DNA from: Membranipora membranacea
Lineage: Eukaryota; Bryozoa; Gymnolaemata; Cheilostomatida; Membraniporidae
Assembly: GCA_914767715.1 (NCBI GenBank)
Contig: OU612070.1
Location: 4,605,501-4,669,500 of the forward strand
DNA: 64,000 nucleotides
Direction of reading: 5' to 3'
Part shown: one piece after another, positions 36,665-49,400 of the stretch
Position numbering within the stretch: position 1 is the first letter of the stretch
How the letters are laid out: every line of letters begins with the position of its first letter
Notes under the pieces: model-generated
The model's input: the letters and a program-made list of their open reading frames with translations, nothing else
The model's database searches: none
What the model was told of the DNA's origin: nothing
Made by a program: the position numbers and the translations under genes

Positions 36665-37080
36665 AATGTTTTCTTTTCGTTTCATCATGGTGGAACACAA
36701 TACTTATGTTCAACTCTTCTGTGTTGTACCATACCCTATGTTATATTTTGTGCAGCAACTGCATAAATAGAATACATCAGCTAAACTATGATAGCAGAAT
36801 TATCAGAAAACTTTACTACTAATAAAAATTGTTAACATCGCTCACCAGTTGAGCGAGGAATTACTTTGTATCAATTGTCCTACATGTCTAAGTGGAGAGA
36901 AGTGATATGTGAATGAGGCCACATTTTCCACAGAACCACCGACTACTGAAAATATGCTGACTGATGCTAAAAAAAACACATACTTGGTGTCACAGCAACT
37001 AGTAGTATGAGTACTGAATATTGGCATAGTCTAAACTACGCTCCTTGTGATTATTGGGAGTGAATGGCTCTCAGCTATTT

Positions 37081-37478
37081 CTATTTGTTAGCCAAAGATG
37101 CTCTGAGCATGGAGTAAGCTCTGAATGGTGTGGTATGTGGGCTGAGGGAGGCAAAGGTAAATCAACTTTTGTAAGCCTGGTATATATTCATTACCTGTCT
37201 ACAAAGGAGCTCTATATCATTCTCAGCCATCTCAGGAAGCAATTTTGGAATTTTTCTCTCTCACTCTTGGATGGTTGTTTCCTAGTAGGTGTTGGCACTA
37301 GAACAGAGAATAACAAAATTGTTAGACTAAGACTAGTGGCAACACTGTTTAAAGTAATAAATTTTAATCTGTCAGCTTGAGTGCCACAAGCAGGGAGGTT
37401 AGCCAATGACAGGCATAATTAAATAATTACCTTGATATCTTTGTTGTCAAAATTTTAAATTGCCCAATTAAGTATAAT
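37081..37478. other. Gene-free stretch inside the foldback complex
   Basis: No domain is seen in the short open frames on either strand. It separates the first inverted arm from the TA-flanked element. Confidence 0.4.
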
Positions 37479-37480
37479 TA

Positions 37481-38174
37481 AAGCTCTAGCTACACGAGAC
37501 GATTCTTACATCGATTTGGGGTCATGAGTGGTTAATCGGTGGATCTGCACGAGTGATTACTCGTGTTAAGTGGACATCGAACTTGTTGGTCTTTTGCCCG
37601 AGTGATCTGGACGATCCTCTATGCTGATTGGTTGTTGATTGCTTGCTTCAATAATTACGCGGTTAAACACGTCATTTATCAAATCGTGACAGGCTATCAA
37701 AAATGGAGGAGTTGATAATATTATTATGTAGTAAAATCACATCCTCCTATTTATGACAAAAAATGACCATAACTACAAAGATAGGAGTGGTGCTGTAGTG
37801 AAAATATGGAAGGTAATAGCTGTATCACTTGGAAATGGAAGCTGTCCTGACATGACATTCATAGAATAGCATAGGAAAGTCAATTTTACAGAAGACTGAA
37901 ATTTTATTTGGTGAAGATTCAAAGTGACAAAGACCCGGATTTAATATGACATCTATATCCAGTCATTTGTTAACACTCCCATTAAATATCATTGGTCAAT
38001 CGATTGAGCTGAGGGAGTTCATTCGTCAATCTAGGCACCTGATTTATGACCCCACTATGACTCACTAGACCATCGTGTACAAACTCATAGGCCTGTGTAG
38101 CAGTGTGAGATCGGCTGAGCATGTCTAGACATGCCATCGCCCTGAGATTACATCGTCTCGTGGAGCTACAGCTT
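37481..38174. mobile_element. MITE with TA target copy
   Basis: A 694-bp non-coding element has terminal inverted repeats that begin AAGCTCTAGCTACACGAGAC on the left and AAGCTGTAGCTCCACGAGAC on the right (read inward). TA flanks both ends (37479-37480 and 38175-38176). This fits a Tc1/mariner-type or similar TA-targeting family. Confidence 0.7.
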
Positions 38175-39286
38175 TACACTGTTTGCTAATCATTCACACA
38201 CATTCCATTGTACTTGTTACAAGTCATCATGACACACTTGTGGAATCAGAGACAGGAGTCATTGTAAGCTGACCTAACTTCCGGTCTTTTGCTGTTGATA
38301 ATGAATGCGGTGAGTTTTTAATTTCGCAAATATAAGTGCAATCATGATCATTCTTTGACAGAAGAGTGAGGGGTCGGGAAATTGTAACCTTTGTAACAGC
38401 CATCACCTGTCATGTGTCAGGTCATGACAGTGACTGTTCTGGCTGTCACTGGAAATGCCATACAATAATAACCATTTCTTATTCACTTTCAGTGGCAGAA
38501 ATAATGACATTTTATTGACATTTATTACAATAACAATGACCAAATAATGGGCTGTGTCCAGGTGTGTGCGATTACGCTTTGCCGTCTTGATGACTGTGAG
38601 CCAATTAATTGTCGCTTTGCTATTACCTATTTTTTGCAATTCATTGATATCATATGATGTCCTGTTTTTACATCTTCTTGGTAGTACTATAGAAGAGATA
38701 GTTTTTACTCAGTTTAGGGTGTGTTGTTTGAGAGAGCAATAAAGATGCTGGTGTGCGGTTAAAAGTCTCGTTAATTCGCCCTAGTAACCGCTCAGTGTGG
38801 GGCATAGAGGTTTAGTGCCGTCACACCTTTTATGCAAACTACTAGATAATTGTCCAAATTCCATTTCTATACTTTGATCAAATTATTTCACCAAACTCTG
38901 CTTACAGCAGTTAAGATTTAAAGCGATAAATTATTTCCTGGACAGCCTTTAAGCAGATAATCTTTCAAAGCTCTCAGATTATTATTAGTGGCTGCATTGA
39001 TAAATTTAGAATTGCAGTGACCACCAGACATTCTGTACAAACGAGTTCTATTGTGTCATTGAATGATAGGCCTGTTTGATTTACTCTTGCTTCTCTCTAC
39101 CCATATACCATAAAATTCAGAGCTTACTCCATGCCCAGAGTATCTTCAGCCAACAAACAGCTGATGAAAGCCATTCACGCTAAAAAATCCCAGGGGGGCA
39201 TAGATTAAGACTATACCAATAATCAGTACTAATACTACATACTATGACACCAAGTATGTGTTTTTTTAGCATCAGCAAGCATATTT

Positions 39287-39547
39287 TCACTAATATTTTT
39301 GTCAATCATTTGTTCTGTGGATAATATGGCCTCATTCTCATCACTTCTCTCCACTGAGGCATGTAGGATGTTTTATACAAAGTAGATCCTCGCTCAACCA
39401 GTTTGCTACTAATAAAAAGTACAAAATCGCTAACTGGTTGAGCGAGGATCTACTTTGTATAAAACATCCTACATGCCTAAATGGAGAGAAGTGATGAGAA
39501 TGAGGCCATATTATCCACAGAACAAATGATCGACAAAAATATTAGTG
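39287..39547. repeat. Hairpin palindrome 1 (~120-bp arms)
   Basis: Arms containing CTCATCACTTCTCTCCACT, ACAAAGTAGATCCTCGCTCA and their complements flank a loop of about 25 bases centred near 39417. The same hairpin recurs at 44486-44755 and, with a truncated left arm, at 43226-43440. Confidence 0.85.
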
Positions 39548-40904
39548 AAAATATGTAAGTTTTGTAATAATTCCGCTAAAATAGTTTGGCTGATGTATTC
39601 TAAATATGCAATTGCTGCCAGCATTGACAGATTGGACAAAAGATAATGTAGTGTACAGTACGACTTAGTAGATTTGAACATCAGGATTTCGTCGGCTTAT
39701 CATTACAATACCCACAATACCCGGAGTGTTCTGTGCTATGAAATATTGTCAGTGGAAAACTTTTTACACATAATCTCTTTAACAATATCTTCTCGTGGAG
39801 GGATGAGTATTTGCTTGGTTTCTAGAAGGGTGGGATGAAGGGAGTATCACAAGCTTTCATGCAACAATTTGACACTTATTACTCTCAACTCAAATGGACT
39901 GCTTTCCAGTTGCATCATAATGAAACAAAAAGAAAAGATTTGCCCCAATCTGCCTGATCATTTTCAATGAGATTAGCTTATTGAATTTGAACAAGATTCT
40001 CACAGTGTCTATTTGCCAATTGTTTACCTTTCACTTGACATCAACATCTTGGCCAAGCATAATTGGATGTATTGTTGGTATCCAAGTTATTTACCCATGA
40101 AGTCATGATCAAGATAAGCCAGTCAGAACGAGTAAAAACTATCTCTTATATAGTACTACCAAAAAGATGTAAAAACAGGATATCATATGATATCAATGAA
40201 TTGCAAAAACTAGGTAACAGCAAAGCGACAATTAATCGGCTCACAGTCATCAAGATGGCAAAGCGTAATCGCACACACCAGGACACAGCCCATTATTTGG
40301 GCTGAAAAACATTCCTAAAGATGATGTAGAATGACAATAAAAACCATATATATATATATATTTGGTCATTGTTATTGTAATAAATGTCAATAAAATGTCA
40401 TTATTTCTGCCACTGAAAATGAATAAGAAATGGTTATTATTATATGGCATTTCCAGTGACAGCCAGAACGGCTGAGAGCCATTCACTCCCAATAATCACA
40501 AGGAGCGTAGTTTAGACTATGCCAATATTCAGTACTCATACTACTTGCTGTGACACCAAGTATGTGTTTTTTTAGCATCAGTCAGCATATTTTCAGTAGT
40601 CGGTGGTTCTGTGGAAAATATGGCCTCATTCACATATCACTTCTCTCCACTTAGACATGTAGGACAATCGATACAAAGTAATTCCTCGCTCAACTGGTGA
40701 GCGATGTTAACACTTTTTATTAGTAGTAAAGTTTTCTGATAATTCTGCTATCATAGTTTAGCTGATGTATTCTATTTATGCAGTTGCTGCCAATATTAAC
40801 AGATTGCACAAAATATAACATAGGGTATGGTACAACACAGAAGAGTTGAACATAAGTATTGTGTTCCACCATGATGAAACGAAAAGAAAAGATTTGCCCC
40901 AGCG

Positions 40905-40960
40905 GGGATTTGAACCTGGGCCTCTCGCGTTATAGACTTTGATGCTACCTTGCACAGCAA
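40905..40960 (-). other. tRNA-Gly-like 3' half, minus copy
   Basis: Mirror copy of the tRNA-like fragment at 36606-36664, within the inverted arm 40482-40992. It reads TGCCCCAGCGGGGATTTGAA on the plus strand. Confidence 0.5.
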
Positions 40961-41011
40961 TATCTATTCATTACAGCAGATCTTGCCGTATTGGTTCGAT
41001 ATGTTAGGTCT

Positions 41012-41770
41012 GAGGAGTCATCTCAATAATCACAGTATGTTACTCACTTACATACTAAAAAAAAGTACCGTATTGATGTAATGTCTTTAATCAGATGGCA
41101 TCGTATTGTTTTATTGTCTCGGATCAGAGGTACCGTATTGGTTTAATATGTTAGATCTGAGGAGTCATCTCAATAATCACAGTATGTTACTCACTTACAT
41201 ACTAAAAAAAAAGTACCGTATTGATGTAATGTCTTTAATCAGAGGGCATCGTATTGTTTTATTGTCTCGGATCAGAGGGTACCGTATTGGTTTAATATGT
41301 TAGATCTGAGGAGTCATCTCAATAATAACAGTATGTTACTCACTTACATACTAAAAAAAAAGTACCGTATTGATGTAATGTCTTTAATCAGATGGCATCG
41401 TATTGTTTTATTGTCTCGGATCAGAGGGTACCGTATTGGTTTAATATGTTAGATCTGAGGAGTCATCTCAATAATCACAGTATGTTACTCACTTACATAC
41501 TAAAAAAAAAGTACCGTATTGATGTAATGTCTTTAATCAGAGGGCATCGTATTGTTTTATTGTCTCGGATCAGAGGGTACCGTATTGGTTTAATATGTTA
41601 GATCTGAGGTGTCATCTCAATAATCACAGTATGTTACTCACTTACATACTAAAAAAAAAGTACCGTATTGATGTAATGTCTTTAATCAGAGGGCATCGTA
41701 TTGTTTTATTGTCTCGGATCAGAGGTACCGTATTGGTTTAATGTGTTAGATCTGAGGTGTCATCTTAATA
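41012..41770 (+). repeat. 149-bp satellite, right array (~5 units)
   Basis: The word GAGGAGTCATCTC or its GAGGTGTCATC variant begins near 41012, 41159, 41308, 41457, 41606 and 41754, giving spacings of 147, 149, 149, 149 and 148. Units are nearly identical, with small differences in an A run and at a few bases. The short ORFs in it are products of the repeat. Confidence 0.93.
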
Positions 41771-43225
41771 ATCTCATGCCTGCCTCGTTTTTACTGTGTA
41801 CATTGATGCAGCGGCCATGAGGTTATCACAGAGTAAGGATAAGCAGAGGGGACACTTTAATGATCGTTATAGTGCCTGCGGTTTTTATCCACTGGGGGAA
41901 ATTCATCAATCTGGCCACCTGCCAATTTCAGAATATATATAAGTTACAGTGGAGTTTGATAGGTCATAATTCATTCTGTATTTATCCTAAAGACTGATTT
42001 CTAACTTTTCTGAAATGTCCAATCTTCGAGATATACAGCATATTATTGTCATTTTTTGCTAGGATACATAGGCTATGAGTAATCCAGGTTTTTAAAATGA
42101 GTTTTGTCATATAGATTTACATAGGGCTTAGGTCAATGCACGGACATTTCCTAATTTTGATGACCAGCCGTCTATCAATTGTCACATGTAAATCTATATG
42201 ACAAAACTCATTTCAAAAACCTGGATTACTCTTAGCCTATGAATCCTAGCAAAAAATGACAATAATATGGTGTATAGCTTGAAGCTTGGACATTCCAGCA
42301 AAGTTGGAAATCAGTCTTTAGGATAAATACAGAATGAATTATGGCCCATCAAAGGTAGGGATGTCTGCAAGAAAAATGCCATTATAACATACAGAGATAA
42401 TGAGTTTTTGGCATCCAGCTGTGCACAATTTTCCCCCAGTGAATCAAAAACCGCAGGCACTATAACGATCATTGAAGTGTCCCCTCTGCTTATCCTTACT
42501 CTGTGAGGTTATGCAGTGATACACATTCATGACACTGACTATAGACAGTGTTTTCTGAGCTCGATTTTAAGCTTATGTTCTGAGTTGTCCCTGTCCCACT
42601 ATATGTTTTCAATTGCCGATGCTGAATCAAAAAAGCTTCCAAGAAAAGCTGATTTCACCTCCTTTTCCTATGCTGCATGGACTTAAAAGTACCCATCCAA
42701 TGGCAAGAGTACAACTTCGAACATAGGCTTAAATAAGAGCTCTGAAAACTGTCTATTAAATTACTTGCCTTGATAGATGACCTGTTCCAGTCATACAAAT
42801 GCAAAAGTTGTGGTATTCAGTATTTTGTAAGAAGACCAATCATATTATTATTGTTCTGGAAGTGGGAATGCCTAAAAAAGAGATTATGGGGATCTCGGGA
42901 GCCTCCTTGATTGATTGTTTGAGCTCCAACACCACAACTAAACAGTCCTTTAGACTGACTATGTTGCAATGAATGTTTGGGCTCTTCTTTCCGTTTTTGT
43001 CCAGTCGAAGGGCTGCCTTTTATTTGATGTTGACAATAACACATTTTGGTAAATGGAAGAAGAGCAATGCCACTTTTTTCCTCTCATCCAACCCATATAT
43101 TGTATTCATCGAGGACATCGAGTTATTTTAGGCTATAAATTGATTGCTGCTAACAGCTGCAATACAATACCATATCTATGTATAATTTTTCTCAGTGGCT
43201 TCCGCAGCTTTGCGGTACGTGCAGC
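41768..43225 (-). mobile_element. Repeat family G, copy 2 (interrupted)
   Basis: This is the reverse complement of 20766-21535, split by the palindromic element 41827-42505. The ends coincide with the satellite (left) and with a truncated hairpin (right). Confidence 0.65.
41827..42505. mobile_element. Palindromic DNA element inserted in repeat family G
   Basis: The ends are long inverted repeats starting CACAGAGTAAGGATAAGCAG. The two halves are imperfect mirror images around about 42150. The direct copy AGGTTAT flanks it (41820-41826 and 42506-42512). The uninterrupted form of the site is present in family G copy 1 at about 21466-21476 (inverse orientation). A 7-9-bp target copy suggests a hAT-like or Merlin-like mechanism; no transposase is encoded. 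Confidence 0.75.
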
Positions 43226-43440
43226 ATTCTCATCACTTCTCTCCACTTAGGCATGTAGGATGTTTTATACAAAGTAGATCCTCGCTCAACCAGTTAGCGA
43301 TTTTGTACTTTTTATTAGTAGCAAACTGGTTGAGCGAGGATCTACTTTGTATAAAACATCCTACATGCCTAAGTGGAGAGAAGTGATGAGAATGAGGCCG
43401 TATTATCCACAGAACAAATGATTGACAAAAATATTAGTGA
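43226..43440. repeat. Hairpin palindrome 2 (left arm truncated)
   Basis: Second copy of the hairpin seen at 39287-39547. The left arm is cut where repeat family G ends, which suggests that G and the hairpin were joined by an insertion or rearrangement. Confidence 0.8.
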
Positions 43441-44485
43441 AAATATGCTTGCTGATGCTAAAACAAACACATACTTGGTGTCACAGCAAGTAGTATGAGT
43501 ACTGAATATTGGCATAGTCTAAACTACGCTCCTTGTGATTATTGGGAGTGAATGGCTCTCAGCCGTTCTGGCTGTCACTGGAAATGCCATATAATAATAA
43601 CCATTTCTTATTCATTTTCAGTGGCAGAAATAATGACATTTTATTGACATTTATTACAATAACAATGACCAAATATATATATAAATATGGTTTTTATTGT
43701 CATTCTACATCATCTTTAGGAATGTTTTTCAGCCCAAATAATGGGCTGTGTCCTGGTGTGTGCGATTACGCTTTGCCATCTTGATGACTGTGAGCCGATT
43801 AATTGTCGCTTTGCTGTTACCTAGTTTTTGCAATTCATTGATATCATATGATATCCTGTTTTTACATCTTTTTGGTAGTACTATAGAAGAGATAGTTTTT
43901 ACTCATTCTGACTGGCTTATCTTGATCATGACTTCATGGGTAAATAACTTGGATACCAACAATACATCCAATTATGCTTGGCCAAGATGTTGATGTCAAG
44001 TGAAAGGTAAACAATTGGCAAATAGACACTGTGAGAATCTTGTTCAAATTCAATAAGCTAATCTCATTGAAAATGATCAGGCAGATTGGGGCAAATCTTT
44101 TCTTTTTGTTTCATCATGATGCAACTGGAAAGCAGTCCATATGAGTTGAGAGTAATTAGTGCCAAATTGTTGCATGAAAGCTTGTGATACTCCCTTCATC
44201 CCACCCTTCTAGAAACCAAGCAAATACTCATCCCTCCACGAGAAGATATTGTTGAAGAGATTATGTTTAAAAAGTTTTCCACTGACAATATTTCATAGCA
44301 CAGAACACTCCGGGTATTGTGGGTATTGTAATGATAAGCCGACGAAATCCTGATGTTCAAATCTACTAAGTCGTACTGTACACTACATTATCTTTTGTCC
44401 AATCTGTCAATGCTGGCAGCAATTGCATATTTAGAATACATCAGCCAAACTACTCTAGCGGAATTATTACAAAACTTACATATTT

Positions 44486-44755
44486 TCACTAATATTTTTG
44501 TCAATCATTTGTTCTGTGGATAATATGGCCTCATTCTCATCACTTCTCTCCACTTAGGCATGTAGGATGTTTTATACAAAGTAGATCCTCACTCAACCAG
44601 TTAGCGATTTTGTACTTTTTATTAGTAGCAAACTGGTTGAGCGAGGATCTACTTTGTATAAAACATCCTACATGCCTCAGTGGAGAGAAGTGATGAGAAT
44701 GAGGCCATATTATCCACAGAACAAATGATTGACAAAAATATTAGTGAAAATATGC
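44486..44755. repeat. Hairpin palindrome 3
   Basis: Third copy, with arms of about 120 bp that extend outward to the word CACTAATATTTTTGTCAATC and its complement. Confidence 0.85.
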
Positions 44756-46404
44756 TTGCTGATGCTAAAAAAACACATACTTGGTGTCATAGTATGTAGT
44801 ATTAGTACTGATTATTGGTATAGTCTTAATCTATGCCCCCCTGGGATTTTTTAGCGTGAATGGCTTTCATCAGCTGTTTGTTGGCTGAAGATACTCTGGG
44901 CATGGAGTAAGCTCTGAATTTTATGGTATATGGGTAGAGAGAAGCAAGAGTAAATCAAACAGGCCTATCATTCAATGACACAATAGAACTCGTTTGTACA
45001 GAATGTCTGGTGGTCACTGCAATTCTAAATTTATCAATGCAGCCACTAATAATAATCTGAGAGCTTTGAAAGATTATCTGCTTAAAGGCTGTCCAGGAAA
45101 TAATTTATCGCTTTAAATCTTAACTGCTGTAATGGCCCTGCAAGCCCCTAATCTGGCAACCCAACCGCCCGTCTAAGCTACTGGCCTGGCATATAACAGA
45201 ATAAATTACAGTGTGGGGCTTCCTTAGGCAGGAATTTGTTGAAATTATTGGAATTCCAGGTTGATAGAACTTTTAACATACCAAACTCTTTGATGCATGC
45301 ATTTAATGGCTACAATGTACAGTTTAATCTGCCTGATCACTTTCGATGAGATTAGCTTATTGAATTTGAACAAGATTCTCAGTATCTATTTGCCGATTGT
45401 TTACCTTTCACTTGACATCAACATCTTAGCCAAGCATAATTGGATGTATTGTTGGTATCCAAGTTATTTACCCATGAAGTCATAATCAAGATAAGCCAGT
45501 CAGAATGTTAATTTTGTTTACAACCTTCAACCTGGCAACCTTCACAGAACTTATAAGGTACCAGTAGATTTAAAAATGGACAACCCTGTGGGTAAACACA
45601 CAGATTATCATATAATGCTGGCTCAACTCTTGAAGTTGACCAAGAAGCGCGGAAAATCAATGAAACATTGTTGCAAATACTGGAGAATAAGGGCGCCAGA
45701 GAATTTAAGGTTTTTTTGCGAGGCAATCTCATTCTTGGCATAATAACTCTGTACATTGATGAGCTTTGAAGCAGAGTTTTGTGAAATAATTTGATCAAAG
45801 TATAGAAATGGAATTTGGACAATTATCTAGTAGTTTGCATAAAAGGTGTGACGGCACTAAACCTCTATGCCCCACACTGAGCGGTTACTAGGGCGAATTA
45901 ACGAGACTTTTAATCGCACACCAGCATCTTTATTGCTCTCTCAAACAACACACCCTAAACTGAGTAAAAACTATCTCTTCTATAGTACTACCAAGAAGAT
46001 GTGAAAACAGGACATCATATGATATCAATGAATTGCAAATAATAGGTAATAGCAAAGTGACAATTAATTGGCTCACAGTCATCAAGACGGCAAAGCGTAA
46101 TCCCACACACCTGGACACAGCCCATTATTTGGTCATTATTAATGTAATAAATGTCAATAAAATGTCATTATTTCTGCCACTGAAAGTGAATAAGAAATGG
46201 CCATTATTATATGGCATTTCCAGTGACATTACATCAATATGGTACTATTTTTTAAGTATATAAGTGAGTAACATACTGTGGTTATCACCATTTACCTATT
46301 CCTCCTATTACTACTGGAAGCAAAGTCATAGAGTACTCTCAAGTCTGCATGTGGAATTGAATGCAGCATTCACCATTCATATGAGGATGAAACTACTGCT
46401 AATC

Positions 46405-49400
46405 ATGAGAGACGCAGAGAATCATACAGTTAATATATTATTGTAAGTTTTAAGGATGATGTAAAAAAAAGTTTGTTAATCAAGTATATTTTTTAGTTTG
46501 GGTGCTGCAAATTCTAAGACCGTGATTTGAAACGATGACTGTTGATTTTAATCACCCGGTTATATAGACTGCATGAAATTAGTTAAAACTGCAACTAGAT
46601 CGGGGCTTTACTAGCCGTTTAAGGTTCTATAACAGCAGCTCTTATTCACATCAATGGGTAGTGACTACTTGTTTTCTGTCATTTTCTTACGGATCTATCA
46701 TTTTGTATTGCAGGTTTATATTTGGAGCAATTCTTGCGGTTTATGGACAGGTACATTAAGATATCTCACTCTCTCTTCCTAAGGCTGTCCTATCTTGTTT
46801 ATAAATCTTCTCTGTATAACTTCCATAGAGTGAATATGAACTGTTTATTACTCAGAATAAGAGTGCTATACATAATGTACATGTACAAGTTTCATCCCAT
46901 TTGCAAATGATATCCATCTAAATTGCTAGTAAAGAGGCAATTAAGTTTTAACTTTATCACGCTACATGATATGAGTACTCATTCTGAATTGCTCACTCAT
47001 ACCCTTCAACCATTGAATGATAACTTGTACCGCTGTGATCTTAATAATGTTTTAATTTAACTTAATGATGCCAGCGTACCCATACTTTAACTAATTAAAA
47101 TTTTTACTAGTAAAAAACAACGATACTTTTTGGAAGGGTTACTGAAGGGAACAGGTGATATCTTTCAGATAGCTGCACATGTTTCATACATGCATCAAAC
47201 TAACTCACAATTTTTTGCAGGACTTATACGCACAGGCCAATCGAATTGAATCACTTGCAAGCCAAAGCGGGGTGCCTGTGGCGTCAGTAAGCAGTGAGGA
47301 GCTTAACATCCTGCAAAGTATGTATGTCTTATTTGGCAGTTAAAATTTATGTAATCCTTTTCTGCATCACAATCACTAATGTGTCAAATGGATAGCACAA
47401 GCGCTGTCAATTGCAGTTACCTGAAACTGCCAGTGCCATCAAGGAAAAAGAAATTTGTTTCATTGTGACTGCGTTAATTAACCCACTGTGAATTAGGCCT
47501 AGCAAAATAAGTTGGTTTCCAAGATTAAGATATCATCATGGTGCAAGGTGGTATAGTTGGTATAGTGGTATGGTTGAACTAGAAACTCATCCTCTTTCGT
47601 AGTCACTGGTGGCATTGCCTGTATGCTTTGCAAGAAATGTATCTATCATATTTGTGATGTTTACCTATACAGACCAAGCTATGAATATCTGGCTGAAAAA
47701 TGAGTGAGCTGTAGAAATTATTCAGCTCATGTTACTAACATTATTTCATTTTGGCCTGTGCAGTTAATACACTGTATTGATCAGCAACGAAGCTGCTGAG
47801 TGAGACTCGAGGTTTGCATTCTGTTCACCATAGGTGAAATTTTCTACACAATGGACACAAATTAAAGTTACCACGATGGTTGTCCATGCACTAGAGATTG
47901 TGATAATCTTTATTATCTCAGTTCTTTTTGTTATTGAATACATAATAATTACTTTACCAGAAGCTGATGCTGCGTTAGCAAAAGACACAGACGATCAGAA
48001 CTTGAGGAGCATTTTCAGTACAAGAAGTCAAATAGATGCTGATGCTAATGCCAAAGAAGCAGAAAAAGGAGTGAACCGACAAAAGGCTCTGACCCAGACA
48101 ATGGGATCAAACATAAATATACTTGGAAATGATGGAGGTGGACAAGCTAGCGCATTTGGACAGACTAGAGCTCGAACTAGAGGACAAATTGGACAGTCAG
48201 GCACTTCTCAAGGTTGGTGAACAAGGATGTAAATGTAAATGTAAATAAATGTAAATCACTTTTTATTTAGCTGCTCTCCAGCAATCTTTACATGAATATA
48301 AGATAAATAGATATACATATTCAATTTAGCGCACTCCTGTACAAGGTAGGAGTGGATTGTTGATTTATCATACTAGGATAATAAGATGCTTGAGAAGGCA
48401 ATGATGAAATGGTTTCTCTGTTTCACTCTTTGTGATTTTATAAATATTTATTATCGGGATAAAGCATAAAAGGTTTACAGCACATTGGTACACTGTTATG
48501 TGGTGCTGAGTAATGAACATGTCTTTGGTAACCAGACATTCAAAGCGTTTAAACTTTTTTTAATAGACGATGCCATTCTTGTTGCAAGAATTACTGAGAA
48601 CTGCATTTACAATGCGGCGAATGCTGCACCATGCAGCTCCCAATTCAGGGAGCCATCTGGTAGATGTACTAACGTAGTTACTGGGAGAAAGACATGGGGT
48701 ATGGCTCTCACACCATACACCAGAAAACTACCCTCCCGATACGAGGATGGTACGTAGGATACAAATAGAAAAGAAAGGATAATGCAAAGATCTTACACTG
48801 TCTAAAGATCACCCATTTCGATTACTGTTACATATATTGAAGCTTGCCTTTATCAGTCCTGTAGTGAACACAAGTGTGTAGATAAATAGCTGTTACATAT
48901 TTCAAATCAAGATGGCCAGCTCATTGCCATTGATATACATGTATTTCTTAACATAGGTTTCAACAGTCGCAGAACTACTGGGCACGCCTCAGGAAGAGCT
49001 TTACCAAATACACGTAATATCTCCGCCACAGTTACCGGAACAAACTTAGTCCTGAACAATGCAGGAGTTAGCTCTCATATCATGCAGTGGGGACAATTTA
49101 TCAGTCACGAAACGACACGCATTGCAGGAGTTGAAGGTAGGAACAATATCAAAGTATTGAGCTTTATCAAATCTATTATCGGATTAATGATGCAATATTT
49201 GTGTAGCCATGAAAGTGAACAGAAACATTGCAAACCACCACTCCAAAGTTAAAGAGATAAATATTGAATAATCACTGGGCTCAGCAAATATCATGTGCAA
49301 GGGTGGTAAGCTCGATGATGAAAGGACGATGATGATACAAAGGGAAGTTGCATTTGATGACAGGTTATTCAGTATGACTATGCTTGCTGTTTATAGACAC

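Larger units (their letters stand above)
36089..46282. mobile_element. Complex of nested foldback-type elements
   Basis: The region is built of long inverted repeats. 36563-37075 is inverted at 40482-40992. 38410-40490 is inverted at about 43550-46228, with a ~610-bp extra block at 45140-45775 that itself repeats 39945-40130 in direct orientation. 36089-36345 is inverted at 41012-41770. Three hairpins share one sequence. The region carries no recognisable transposase, so the elements are probably non-autonomous. Apparent ORFs of 60-110 codons in this region are repeated in mirrored copies and have no domain. Confidence 0.75.

Noticed and set aside
41106-41601. Repeated ORFs with IVLLSRIRGYRIGL
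   Set aside because: They are a by-product of the 149-bp satellite.
43542-43784. 80-codon ORF found again at 40250-40492 on the minus strand
   Set aside because: Identical ORFs in mirrored arms reflect the inverted repeat. There is no domain, start context or other sign of coding.
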